64,000 bases of DNA from Drosophila miranda (taxonomy: Eukaryota; Arthropoda; Insecta; Diptera; Drosophilidae), in assembly GCF_003369915.1 (NCBI RefSeq), contig NC_046673.1:11330001-11394000 (forward strand), read 5' to 3'. Below are positions 10,040-20,708 of this stretch, one piece after another (within the stretch, counting starts at the first letter, position 1; each line of letters opens with the position of its first letter). The notes under the pieces were generated by a model. The model had not been told where the DNA came from and searched no databases. It saw only the letters and a list, made by a program, of their open reading frames with translations. Made by a program: the position numbers and the translations under genes.

Positions 10040-10847
10040 TATACCCGATACTCAAAATGAGTATTGGGGTATATTAGATTTGTGGTAAAAGTTGATGTGA
10101 TTGAACGTCCAGAAGGAATCGTTTCCGACCCCATAAAGTATATATATTCTTCATCAGCATCAATAGCCGAGTCGATTGAGCCATGTCTGTCTGTCCGTCT
10201 GTCCGTCCCCTTCAGCGCCTAGTGCTCAAAGACTATAAGAGCTAGAGCAACGATGTTTTGGATCCAGACTTCTGTGATATGTCACTGCTACAAAAATATT
10301 TTAAAACTTCGCCCCGCCCACTTCCGCCCCCACAAAAAACGAAAATCTGTGGCATCCACTTTTTTAAAGATACGATAAAACCAAAAACGCAGAATCGTAG
10401 AGAATGACCATATCTTTTAGACTGCAGAATCTGAATTGGATCGTATTATTATTATAGCCAGCATCAAGAAAACAATTTCATTTTTTCTCGCCCTGTCTCT
10501 CTCTAACACACACGTAGCATAGCCGGCTTTGCTTAGAGTAAAACATTAGCGCCTAGATCTCAAAGACTATAAAAGCTAGAGCAACCATATTTGGTATCCA
10601 TACTCCTAAGATATCGAACCGAGACGAGTTTGTTTCAAAATTTCGCCACACCCCCTTCCACCACCGCAAAGGACGAAAATCTGGGGATATTCACAAATCT
10701 TAGAGACTATTAACGCTAGAGTAACCAAATTTGGTATTCGCACTCCTGTTAGATCTCACTACAAAACGTATATCTCAAAATATCGCCCCACCCCCTTCCG
10801 CCCCCACAAAGGACGAAAATCTGTTGCATCCAAAATATTGAGGATAC
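10040..10847 (+). mobile_element. DINE-1/INE-1-like non-autonomous Helitron, unit B
   Basis: Starts with the same hairpin at 10,040-10,073 and carries the same internal blocks as the unit A element, with a shorter GTCC/GTCT run near 10,185-10,208. It passes into Mtch-like sequence at the same place as in unit A, so the fusion predates duplication of the units. Confidence 0.8.
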
Positions 10848-11855
10848 GAGAAAACCTTCATCGCCTGGTTGCCGGTCGCTTCGACATTAATGAAATTCTG
10901 GACATGGTGGCCCTTAATGGGCCGGACCACATTGAGCCTGGAGAGGGCCCGCTGCAGAATAACAACAGGATAATCGAACAGGATGGACTCAATGACCTTT
11001 TGGAATTTTTCTGCACGGGGGTACTTTGAACTACGCTGATGCACCCGTTCCATCATGCCGGTGTATTGATGCAACTGGGCTTTGAACCTTTTCCTGGTGA
11101 GATTGTCCGGCTGGGATTGCTCGGATCGCGCAGTCTTCTTCCTGGGGCGCAACACCTCATTGGGTCATCAGAGCGATGGATTCTTCGCCCTCTTTCGGGG
11201 TCTCAAGGCGAGCATCGCGGGAAATTTTACTTCCTACCTGATGGAGGCAGCTATGGCGGCGATGGGTCTGGAAACTCGCAAACTCACTCATACGACTGGG
11301 ACTTCTGTGAAGGATGTGTCATGGAACTTGCTAGTCAGAAGCATCCGATTGACCTTGAATCTGGTCGTCACGCAGCCGTTTACTGTAGTCTTGACTCGCC
11401 AGATCGCCCAGTTTATAGGTTGCGAAAATGTCTACAAAACTATGGGCCAAACCATCTTCAAGATATTCACCGAAGAAGGCGTGGCCGGTTTCTACGCCGG
11501 CTTTGTGCCCCGCCTGCTGCGCAATATAGGCATCATGGCAGTCACCACTGTCGCGACGGCTCTCTTCTTCCACTATGGGCCGCAACACAGCACCATTCAG
11601 GTACTCAACGAGGTAATAGTCAATATTTCGTCCTCGTACGCTCTGCACCCGTTGTCAGTGGTGGGCACCTGTATGGATGTTCAAGGGTCCCCCTTGGCTG
11701 CTGCAATGCCGTCTCAAATGCCGCACTATGAACACTGGACTAAGTGCTTCTATGATATATATCAAGGTAGTGGATTCTACCACCGTGGGGGCGTTCTTTT
11801 CTGGCGTACGGTGCCTGTCAAGGGGCTGCATGACTTGATGGGACGCCCGAAATAA
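10848..11855 (+). pseudogene. Mtch (mitochondrial carrier homologue) copy, unit B
   Basis: The longest Mtch copy. An in-frame TGA at 11,027-11,029 replaces the tryptophan codon of unit A just before the MHPFHHAGVLMQLGFEPFP block (from 11,039). A frame shift shared with unit A follows near 11,095-11,165. After it the frame is open to the stop at 11,853-11,855, covering SDGFFALFRGLKASIAGNF, QPFTVVLTRQIAQFIGCENV, EEGVAGFYAGFVPRLLRNIG and a C-terminal FWRTVPVKGLHDLMG. These are the two carrier-type repeats of Mtch/MTCH2, an outer-membrane protein of mitochondria. An AATAAA at 11,902-11,907 follows. The stop and the shift make the full protein impossible; a product of the second half is conceivable but unsupported. 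Confidence 0.75.
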
Positions 11856-11958
11856 GCACAGAGTTGGCTCAGCCCTTTTTTTCCAGCTATTTGTTGAACA
11901 AAATAAACAAGAATTGTATACTTCAATTGATTCTTTGTTACAATGATATTTTCCATAG
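11856..11958 (+). other. Mtch copy 3' flank to unit junction
   Basis: Holds an AATAAA at 11,902-11,907 and A/T-rich sequence, then joins the start of unit C at 11,959, which corresponds to window position 1. It probably derives from the Mtch 3' untranslated region. Confidence 0.45.
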
Positions 11959-12197
11959 ATCCTGTAACTTTTCACACTCCCTTGATAGCTAAAGGTGGTA
12001 TTTCATTTGACAGGTGCAACAGCGGATCACTGCTAGCCTTCACGGTATATTTATACCATCGCGATGGTATCGTAAGAGACGAATAATAGGAGTACCCGTT
12101 TGGTTGCCTGCCATAGCAACTGAGATTATTGTGTATGCTATTACTATTAATATTGTCATACCACTAGTCAGACGAAAACAATTCATAGGACGAGACC
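11959..12197 (+). repeat. Unit C: diverged copy of the Pam16-like gene 5' flank
   Basis: Near-identical to 1-239 and loosely alignable to the upstream DNA of the gene at 16,138. It leads without a break into the truncated gene copy. Confidence 0.55.
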
Positions 12198-12329
12198 ATG
12201 GCCCGATACCTATCGAGGACCGTTCTCTTGGGGGCCCAGTGGATTGGCAAGGCGTTTGTATCGATCAGGAGATCAAGAAGTGGGAGGCCCAGACCGTATC
12301 GCAGGCCCAGTCAGGACATGCATAAATGA
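12198..12329 (+). pseudogene. Unit C truncated Pam16/Tim16-like copy (43-residue frame)
   Basis: Third copy with the same internal deletion and the same deduced 43 residues as units A and B. With its 5' flank it is, like unit A, the form most likely to be transcribed if that flank carries a promoter. The residues that define Pam16 function, the J-like domain that binds Pam18/Tim14, are absent. Confidence 0.75.
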
Positions 12330-12733
12330 TTGGGGGTCTACTCTTGTTATGTCAATTCTGCTTGTTTTGAACAACGTGGGCAAATTCTAAGCCTCGCACT
12401 AAGAAACGATTCACAAAAGCTTTCCTTTCGCCCATGTATTTCCCTAATGTGAATTGCTAAGCCCGGTGCTAACAGGTGTCGCAGAACGGAAATGTACTAG
12501 ACTGTACAGTATCAGAGCTGCCGAAATCAAGCCATGACATTCAAATCCACTCAAGAACACGTTGTCAAAAAATTGGATTGCTGTAGTAGGCCATGCTCGG
12601 TTCAAAACCAGTCGTAGTACAAGTAAAAGTATACGAGCTATTGAAAAAATCAAACAATTCAGTATCGTTTCGGGCTCCATAGGGGCAACATCTCCTAAAA
12701 AAACTTAGTTTCGGTTATAAAAATAACAAAATT
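12330..12733 (+). repeat. Unit C: copy of the Pam16-like gene 3' flank
   Basis: Same as the unit B segment, including the 80 bases absent from unit A. No gene seen. Confidence 0.6.
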
Positions 12734-13232
12734 TTTGTGTTAAAAATAAAATTTTTTTGTTGAAACGCAGAGAGAGCTTGTCGAAAAGTTCAATATTTTT
12801 TAATAAATTGTCATCGGATGTGCTTGTGTATGAATACTTGTTGTTTTGTCGCTGCACCACTAAAATAACAGCCGGTTTCGAAGACGCGCTGATTAGAAGT
12901 TGTTGCTCTTTTTGCGAAGTTATCAATGGAATGCAGTAGTATTTTGATTCTGCAAGTAGCTCAGCTATTTCTTTGTTAGTTTCGGGTAATGGGACACTGC
13001 CATCGCGCAAGAAGTTGAGTATGATTCCAAAATGGTTTCCACAGCGATCTATTAGTATCCAACCTTCTGAATCAGTTAGCACCTCCATGCGACCACTAAA
13101 CATAGCGCTTAGCATTGTATCATTATGCTTCGTCAGTGTTCCGATTGTAGTATAATATAAGCGACCACCAACATTCAGCTTGACATACTGAGACGAATGC
13201 CCTTTTAACAGCACTTTCTGATCACCGGACAT
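12705..13232 (-). pseudogene. BACURD/KCTD-type BTB protein fragment, unit C
   Basis: Minus-strand frame of 175 residues from the ATG at 13,232. It matches the unit A copy except for a 69-base in-frame deletion that removes 23 residues just after the BTB domain (following ESKYYC). In the unit A sequence the lost segment lies between two AATGC pentamers (890s and 960s), one of which remains at about 12,930. The C-terminal third is missing as in unit A. The 22-bp flanking repeats at 12,734-12,755 and 13,296-13,317 are identical to each other. Confidence 0.8.
12734..12755. repeat. 22-bp direct repeat left of BACURD insert, unit C
   Basis: Identical to 13,296-13,317 and to the single copy at 9,286-9,307. 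Confidence 0.8.
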
Positions 13233-13295
13233 GGCTTCAGACTGCTTGGCATGAAGCACAAATTGGTGGCTACTTTCTGCAGGTGCCAAAATCAC

Positions 13296-13317
13296 TTTGT
13301 GTTAAAAATAAAATTTT
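13296..13317. repeat. 22-bp direct repeat right of BACURD insert, unit C
   Basis: Identical partner of 12,734-12,755. Confidence 0.8.
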
Positions 13318-14122
13318 CCTAAAATTGAAAATGTGAAAAAAACCAGAAGAGCACTTACACAAATCGGCAGTTAAGGCTAATGGCAGACATTCTTAGACGT
13401 CGATATAGTGAGTGTTAAACAGCAGTGCTTCCGTCGTAGGCCAGTTTCGTTCCTCAATGCTCTTCGTTCTTCTTCTAGTCAGCCAAGACACATACACGCA
13501 CAATGCGACACAACGCGTTGCAACGCTGCTAGGAAAGCCCTGTAAACTGATGTGACGCTCTCCGTTGGATGGAACAACATCTGCTGCTGGAGTTACACAA
13601 ACAAAATGTGTTTCTGGCGAGCCCACGACCCTCGGAAGGGTATAGTTGTGCGGAAAACACACTTGAACACTCTTATTTCGATATTTGAAATGATGGCATC
13701 TTCTACTTCTACGAATCACAAGGCGACAACTCTACTTAAACTGGCGAACAATCCTCTACTCTGGTACACAGCCATCCTTGACGGACAGCGTATAGCTTTT
13801 GACGGGGTAAGTTGAAGCCGTGGCAAATAGTGGATGCACCGCGAACTAATTTATCATTCCCCTTCACAGCTTTCCTAGGTTTTTATATCGTTAACATCCA
13901 AGAGGTTACTTCACGCAAATATTCACGCACTACACATTCACAATCTCTCGTTAAAAAACTCTGGGCTGATGGCGAGGCAGTTGGCATGGCGAACGCACAT
14001 TTTAATGTTTAATTCTAGCATATTAATAAATATATTGAAAGAATTGACAATTGTTTTAATTAACCTTGAATTGAATTGAACGGGTGGCTTTGGTTGCGAA
14101 AATTTGACAAATTGGGTGTTTT
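13318..14122 (+). other. Unit C: unrecognised block with intron-like segment
   Basis: Like 1,349-2,085, with the short frame from the ATG at about 13,690 and the same intron-like 63 bases. It differs by carrying 86 bases (13,581-13,666) where units A and B have 13 bases. These keep the plus strand open from 13,552 through the conserved ATG to 13,815, an 87-codon frame. Function unknown. Confidence 0.4.
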
Positions 14123-14985
14123 TATACCCGATACTCAAAATGAGTATTGGGGTATATTAGATTTGTGGTAAAAGTTGATGTGATTGAACGTCCAGAAGGA
14201 ATCGTTTCCGACCCCATAAAGTATATATATTCTTTATCATCATCAATAGCAGAGTCGATTGAGCCATGTCTGTCTGTCCGTCTGTCCGTCCGTCCGTCCG
14301 TCTGTCCGTCCGTCCGTCCGTCTGTCCGTCTGTCCGTCCCCTTCAGCGCCTAGTGCTCAAAGACTATAAGAGCTAGAGCAACGATGTTTTGGATCCAGAC
14401 TTCTGTGATATGTCACTGCTACAAAAATATTTCAAAACTTCGCCCCGCCCACTTCCGCCCCCACAAAAAACGAAAATCTGTGGCATCCAGTTTTTTAAAG
14501 ATACGATAAAACCAAAAACGCAGAATCGTATAGAATGACCATATCTTTTAGACTGCAGAATCTGAATTGGATCGTATCATTATTATAGCCAGCATCAAGA
14601 AAAAAATTTCATTTTTTCTCGCCCTGTCTCTCTCTAACACACACGTAGCATAGCCGGCTTTGCTTAGAGTAAAACATTAGCGCCTAGATCTCAAAGACTA
14701 TAAAAGCTAGAGCAACCATATTTGGTATCCATACTCCTAAGATATCGAACCGAGACGAGTTTGTTTCAAAATTTCGACACACCCCCTTTCCACCACCGCA
14801 AAGGACGAAAATCTTGGGATATTCACAAATCTCAGAGACTATTAACGCTAGAGTAACCAAATTTGGTATTCGCACTCCTGTTAGATCTCACTATAAAACG
14901 TATATCTCAAAATATCGCCCCACCCCCTTCCGCCCCAACAAAGGACGAAAATCTGTTGCATCCACAATATTGAGAATACGAGATA
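14123..14985 (+). mobile_element. DINE-1/INE-1-like Helitron, unit C, first copy
   Basis: Hairpin head at 14,123-14,156, conserved internal blocks and a long GTCC/GTCT run (about 14,268-14,338). Its internal repeats continue to about 14,985, where, in place of Mtch sequence, a second GTCC run starts the next copy. Confidence 0.8.
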
Positions 14986-15905
14986 ATCATCCGTCCGTCT
15001 GTCCGTCCCCTTCAGCGCCTAGTGCTCAAAGACTATAAGAGCTAGAGCAACGATGTTTTGGATCCAGACTTTTGTGATATGTCACTGCTACAAAAATATT
15101 TTAAAACTTCGCCCCGCCCACTTCCGCCCCCACAAAGGACGAAAATCTGTGGCATCCACAATTTTAAAGATATGAGAAAACCAAAAACGTAGAGTTGTAG
15201 AGACTGACCATATCTTTTAGACTGCAGAATCTGAATTGGATCGTATTATTATTATAGCCAGCATCAAGAAAACAATTTCATTTTTTCTCGCCCTGTCTCT
15301 CTCTAACACACACGTAGCTTAGAGTAAAACATTAGCGCCTAGATCTCAGAGACTACAAAAGCTAGAGCAACCAAATTTGGTATCCACACTCCTAATATAT
15401 CGGACCGAGACGAGTTTGTTTCAAAATTTCGCCACACCCCCTTCCGCCCCCGCAAAGGTCGAAAATCTGGGGATATTCAAAAATCTCAGAGACTATTAAG
15501 GCTAGAGTAACCAAATTTGGTAGCCGCACTCCTGTTAGATCTCACTATAAAACGTGTATCTCAAAATTTCGCCCCACCCCCTTCCGCCCACACAAAGGAC
15601 GAAAATCTGCTGCATCCACAATATTGCACTTTAGAGAAAACTAAAAACGCAGAATCATAGATAATGACCATATCTATCAGATTGCTGAATTTGGATAAGA
15701 TCAAATCTATTTTATAGCCAAAAGGAACAAATCAATTTGCAGTGGCTATGCAGCGCCCGACGTCACGCTTAGACTGATTTTCTGTCTCTCTCGCACGCAC
15801 TGCTTGTCGTGTCGTTTAATATTAGCGGCGTCTGCCGGAGGAGAGCCATACTGACTTAGTATCGGGTATAACCGTAGAGTTGCGGTGTCCGCAGCAACTC
15901 ACAAC
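14986..15905 (+). mobile_element. DINE-1/INE-1-like Helitron, unit C, second copy with 3' end
   Basis: Begins inside a GTCC/GTCT run and repeats the internal blocks of the preceding copy with more divergence. It alone reaches what looks like the family's 3' part: TATCGGGTATAACCGTAGAG near 15,859-15,879 and a GCAACTCACAACGTT stretch near 15,893-15,907. It ends about 230 bases upstream of the intact Pam16-like gene. Confidence 0.7.
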
Positions 15906-16039
15906 GTTCCCCCTCGTTTATATTCATGTAATTGATCAGCAGCAGCTCTGTCGGCGTAGACATGTTCTCCTGTCGTTGGCTCATAAAACTACGGATTCTT
16001 CTGTGACCCATCGGGCAAGTAGGAAAAAAGGAAATCCAC

Positions 16040-16137
16040 TTTTCGTTGCCGTCGCTACAGCTGAGAAAATTCTGTATATATATATGTTTATATATTTATT
16101 CGGATACTAAAATCCAGATAAATTAAATTTAGTTGTT
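16040..16137 (+). promoter_or_regulatory. Probable promoter/leader of the Pam16-like gene
   Basis: The short interval between the DINE-1 element and the ATG holds a TATATATATATG stretch near 16,075-16,086 and A/T-rich leader up to TTGTTATGG at the start codon. Parts of this interval align with the flank duplicated in units A and C. No transcription start can be fixed from sequence alone. Confidence 0.35.
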
Positions 16138-16521
16138 ATGGCCCGGTACTTGGTGAGGATCGTTCTCTTGGGGGCCCAGTCGATTGGCAAGGCGTTCGCG
16201 AAGACGGTGCGTCAGGAGGTCGAAGTTTACAGAGAGGCAGCCCGGGTGCATGCAGCGCAGTCCGCCACCTTTAATCCCACCAAAACCGATGCTGCGCTCA
16301 AGGGTATGACGCTGGAAGAGGCGCAGCTGATTCTGAACGTAAAGGATGTGCTGGATCGCGGAGAAGTCGAGAACAAGTTTCAGTACTTGTTTCATGTCAA
16401 TCAGAAGAATGCAGGCGGATCGTTCTACATTCAATCGAAGGTCGTTCGGGCCAAGGAACGTATTGATCAGGAGATCAAGAAGTGGGAGGCCCAGACCGTG
16501 GCTCAGTCAGAGTCCAAGTAG
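16138..16521 (+). CDS. Pam16/Tim16-like mitochondrial import motor subunit
   Basis: An intact 127-residue frame without introns. Pam16 (Tim16, Magmas; black pearl in flies) sits on the matrix side of the TIM23 translocase and, through a degenerate J-like domain, tethers and restrains Pam18/Tim14, which stimulates mtHsp70. The order here is typical: hydrophobic amphipathic N-terminus (MARYLVRIVLLGAQSIGKAF), variable linker, then GMTLEEAQLILNV, FQYLFHVNQKNAGGSFYIQS and KVVRAKERIDQEI. No HPD triad is present, as expected for Pam16. Length fits the family. The sequence seems rather diverged from the fly black pearl protein as I remember it, so it could be a paralogue or retrocopy. It is the evident source of the truncated copies at 240, 8,750 and 12,198. 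Confidence 0.88.
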   Translation: MARYLVRIVLLGAQSIGKAFAKTVRQEVEVYREAARVHAAQSATFNPTKTDAALKGMTLEEAQLILNVKDVLDRGEVENKFQYLFHVNQKNAGGSFYIQSKVVRAKERIDQEIKKWEAQTVAQSESK

Positions 16522-17045
16522 CAAAACCACAAAATACAACACAAAAGGTCAAAAATCAATGGTCTAACCTATTCGTTTGGCTGAAGCATGCAAAGCAGAT
16601 TAGGTGTCGACTCTTCTTATGTTAATTACATTCGTTTTGAAAGAAGTGCACAAACCCTAAGCCTCGCACTAAAAACAGATTTACAAAAGCTTTCCTTTCG
16701 CCCATTTTTTTCCTTTATTTCAATTGTTGAGGCCGGCAGGTCTGGGTGCGGCGACTGACTGGACTGACTAATGGAGGATGCCTATGACTGGAAGGCTGGC
16801 TGCTCGAATCGAGTTGAGTTGTACCGGAATGGCACATTTCATTGTTGTTTTCACATTCAAATGCTTGTTGAGCAGCCACTCGACTCCGTATCTTTCCCTC
16901 TTTACTGTTGCAGTCTAACCAAATGTCAGCAGAGATTAAGCGGCTAAAATCTAGACAGGGTTCAGATGCCAACTAACCAATGCAATGTAACGAAGCGTAA
17001 CGAGAGACACAAGAACCAGCAAGGACACGTTGTACAAGATTTTAT
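16522..17045 (+). other. 3' flank of the Pam16-like gene, source of duplicated flank
   Basis: Contains the blocks found behind each truncated copy (AAGCCTCGCACTAA near 16,660, AAAGCTTTCCTTTCGCCC near 16,686) and weaker matches to about 17,045. No clear AATAAA signal was found close to the stop. Confidence 0.5.
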
Positions 17046-20000
17046 ACACTACCAGGCACACAGACGCACACACACACACGCATGCAGACAGACAATGAAG
17101 CGTAACTGGCAGATGCACGTAATGAAAATATCAAAAATCTAAAACGAAATGTGCCAACAGCCAGGGACTACCGAGTGCGAACGCACGGCCCAGACACAAT
17201 TCAGTTTTGGTTCATTTGAATGCGACACATTTTTGGGCTACAACGCCGGGAGTAGAGGGTATCAAGAGTCTACCAATGCCTGGTCGGCAAGCCTCTTAGC
17301 AGAGCTCTCCCTATGATTTTAGCAGGTGCCGTTTCCAAGGGTATACCCTTGGTTCATCTGTCTTCTACCCCGAAAATCCTTGCTTAAATGCCAGTTGGGC
17401 CAGTTGTTGCTGCTGTAGGTGTAGCTGCTGCGAGTTGGTCAGGTTCATTTAGGCCAGAGAAATCAAGAGTCAAAAGTTAGACTTGGGACCCTCGTGCCGC
17501 TTCCTCCTTCGGCCACATAACGAAACTATAAACGTTGGGAAATTACTAGTTATTACACGGGCATGTGTGTGTGTGGCTCACATGGATGATGAGGGGAAAA
17601 TTCGTATCGTCTTAATAACCAAAAAATGCCATCAGGCATCAGCTTTCAGCCATGGCAGTACCAGCAGCAGCAGCAGAAGCATGTCCTGGCCTAGAAATTT
17701 CTCCACTGTTCTGTCCTGTCCTGGCATGTCCTGTTCTTGATTCTAGCCTGGTTCCTGCAACATTCACGCATGCCTGCCTAACAGTGGATATACATACATA
17801 CAAACATGCATATGGACATGTAGACATGTATTTTATTATACTATATGTATGTATATGAGTGCATCGTAGCAACTGTTGAGCAGAACACGAATCTGTTGTA
17901 GTGTCGCCTGAGCAAAATGCAATTAGACTAACGATGCAACACAATTTTGTCTTCAACTTCATAAAGATGTGATGCCAGCGAGGAGAGATGAGTACTTTCG
18001 AGAGGGGCTTCGGGAAAGCCAGATGGTCAGCCAGAGAGAACGAGGTGCAGTTTGAACAGTTTCAATGCTCTTGGAGCGATGAAAAGTGATGATCTTTTTC
18101 TGAAAATCGCCAATAGTCTTACATTTGTCACAGATATGTAGAAAAACTGAAGGATAATGGGGAAGAGCTATATATATTGGTGTGTTTTTTATATTTAGAT
18201 AGAAGGTTAGCATTCCTTGATCGTCTTTTCCATACTGCAGACTGTTTTTCCTTCGAATTTCCACTGGCTTTGTGTCATACTTCGATGGAGGAGATTATCT
18301 TAATGGGTTTGGGTTGGGGTAAAGTGTAGCAAACCTTTTGAGCAGCCTTCGTAAAATTTGCAACACTTTTGTGGTGCAGCTCTCGTTCATCTGTGTGGGT
18401 GCGTGGACATTTGTGTGAGTTTGTGAGTAGCGGAAATGTTGAACAAAATCAAGCATTTGCTTGGGAAACTGGGGAGGCTTTGTCCTACGACTTAGGTTTC
18501 ATAAGCTGTCAGTTTTGTGCGCAGCAAATTGCAGTACGTTCGGGCTTAATTACCATTAATAACGAGTCAATTAAGGAGTCAATTATGAATTATTATTGAA
18601 ATCAGATCGAATGAAAGCAGTACGCACATATAAGTATGTATGCCTGTAGAATTAGGTGTGTATCTGTACCCGTGCTTGTGGGTAGATCAATATCAGTATC
18701 CGTATCAAATAATTTACATGTGTTCATGCCCCTTCTAAGAACGCGGTCGACAGCAGACATAACAAAATTGCCACATGTTCACATCTCATATATGTCATAA
18801 TTAACACAGGCCACTAAATGCATGATTGGTAACATATGAATATTAATTATGCACTCGGTTCCACTCGGCCAAATCGCTGCGAAATCTCTTGTACTGAGAT
18901 CGTGAAAAATGGTCCGATAAACAGCTGAAATGGTCAACACATTCAAAGAAAATATTTTATGAAGAACTTGTTTAAATTACCATGGCAGTGACTTTTATTG
19001 GAGACAACGCTCAAATATATGTCCATTTATTTTGTAAATTCATCTGCGATCAAAATTTCAAACAACTTTTATATATTATAGAGCTGAACAGCGAAGTATT
19101 CCTACAGACAGTCATATGGGGTCTTCTCGGTTAACGTGGCAATTTCACAAAGTCACAAAATCCCTAAACAAGCCTATAAAAATGGTTGGAAAAATATGAG
19201 GCAGCAGTCCGAAATGATGTGCGGGGAAAAATCGAGGTGAATATGCTATTGGGAACATGGTTTCGTTTTTTGTGCTTTTTTTTGTTTTGGTGGATTGGGC
19301 GGATGGCTCTGGTTGAAATATATAACGCATACGCCGCATGGGCTTCCGATTTCCGACAACAACGTCGGCGGTTTCAATTTTATACCGTTAAACCAATTAA
19401 CAGGTTTTACACAAGCACAAACACAATCACACTCCCTTCCTCACACTCACACCCATACACACACCCACACACACTTAACCCGCACACATTTATGAGGTGT
19501 TAATCGACGTCATTCTGATGTAAAGCGCGATGAGAAGCAATATATATTTTATGGGTTGCGTAATTAACAGGCAACAACAATAAACAGCCAGAGGTAGAGA
19601 CAGCGACAGGTTAATGAGGCTTCATTGATTATGCATTTATGCATATGAGGTGTGTGAGGAACTGGAGCGGGCTTTTCTTTGGGGGATGAGGAGGTGGCGA
19701 CGGAGATGGAGGAGGAGGATTGAGTGCCGGTGAGTGGCAGCTTTCCACATCAAATTAAAATGCTACATATGCTAATGAAATCAACCAAAATTATGAGCAA
19801 TTATGAATAGCTTAATGGGATTGCCATTGCCTGGCATTGGTTTCGTTCGGATTGGGTTGTTGTGGCATTCTTCCTTTACACATGGCACCTCTCTATTTAG
19901 CTCTTAAAGCTACTAGCTTTAAAGTGTATATTCTTTTATTTTTTGGGAAAGAGACCCAGAAGAAACAGGGAGTATGGAGAGAGGGAGAGGTAGAGGTAGA

Positions 20001-20074
20001 AGCAGCCAGGTGTAAATTATAAAACTGGCAAGATTTTTGTTTGGCATTTCCTTTCCTGATGCGGGAGTTGGAGA

Positions 20075-20094
20075 CGATGATGATGATGATGATG
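20075..20094. repeat. (GAT)n microsatellite
   Basis: About six to seven uninterrupted GAT units. Confidence 0.85.
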
Positions 20095-20684
20095 GCACTG
20101 CTGGCACACAGACTCTTCTTCTGTCGTCATAGCTGGCTGGGCTTGGACTCGAGCGTAATGCCAACAATTACGCAGCTGAATATTTTATGAGCCCAGCAGA
20201 TTAATATGAATATTTTATTATCATTTTAGATTCCTTACTTCTTTTTCTGGCTCTCACCCACTCTGGGCTGTCTTTCTGTCTGTTTGCCAAAGAACCAGCC
20301 AGCAGCCCATGCCAAGGACCAAACCAAGTCAAGTTAGACGGTATGGCCAGAAATATGCTTTGTTTTTTGGCATTTCATTGTGGAGGCTTCTGCTGTGCCG
20401 GAGAGCCGCTTTCCATTGAAGTGCAGCGTCCCATTCGGAGCATTTATGGGACAATTTTATAGAGTTATTTAACCTTATATTCGCACAAAAGAAAATCAGA
20501 TTGATCTGAGTGCATTTCGTGTAACTTTTTCCAGGCATATTCTCAAGTTGAAGTTTGAGTTGAATTTTCAGAGTATTAAATGTTCGTTGGTACTGGGGTT
20601 CCTCTCTTTTGACTCCCCTTCCTGTTTGGTCTGCCGTTTTTTTGCACCTTGGCAGACGAAAATGTTTATGCCTTGCCCCCAAAC

Positions 20685-20708
20685 AGAGAGAGAGAGAGAG
20701 AGAGAGAG
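20685..20708. repeat. (AG)12 microsatellite
   Basis: Uninterrupted AG dinucleotide run. Confidence 0.9.
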
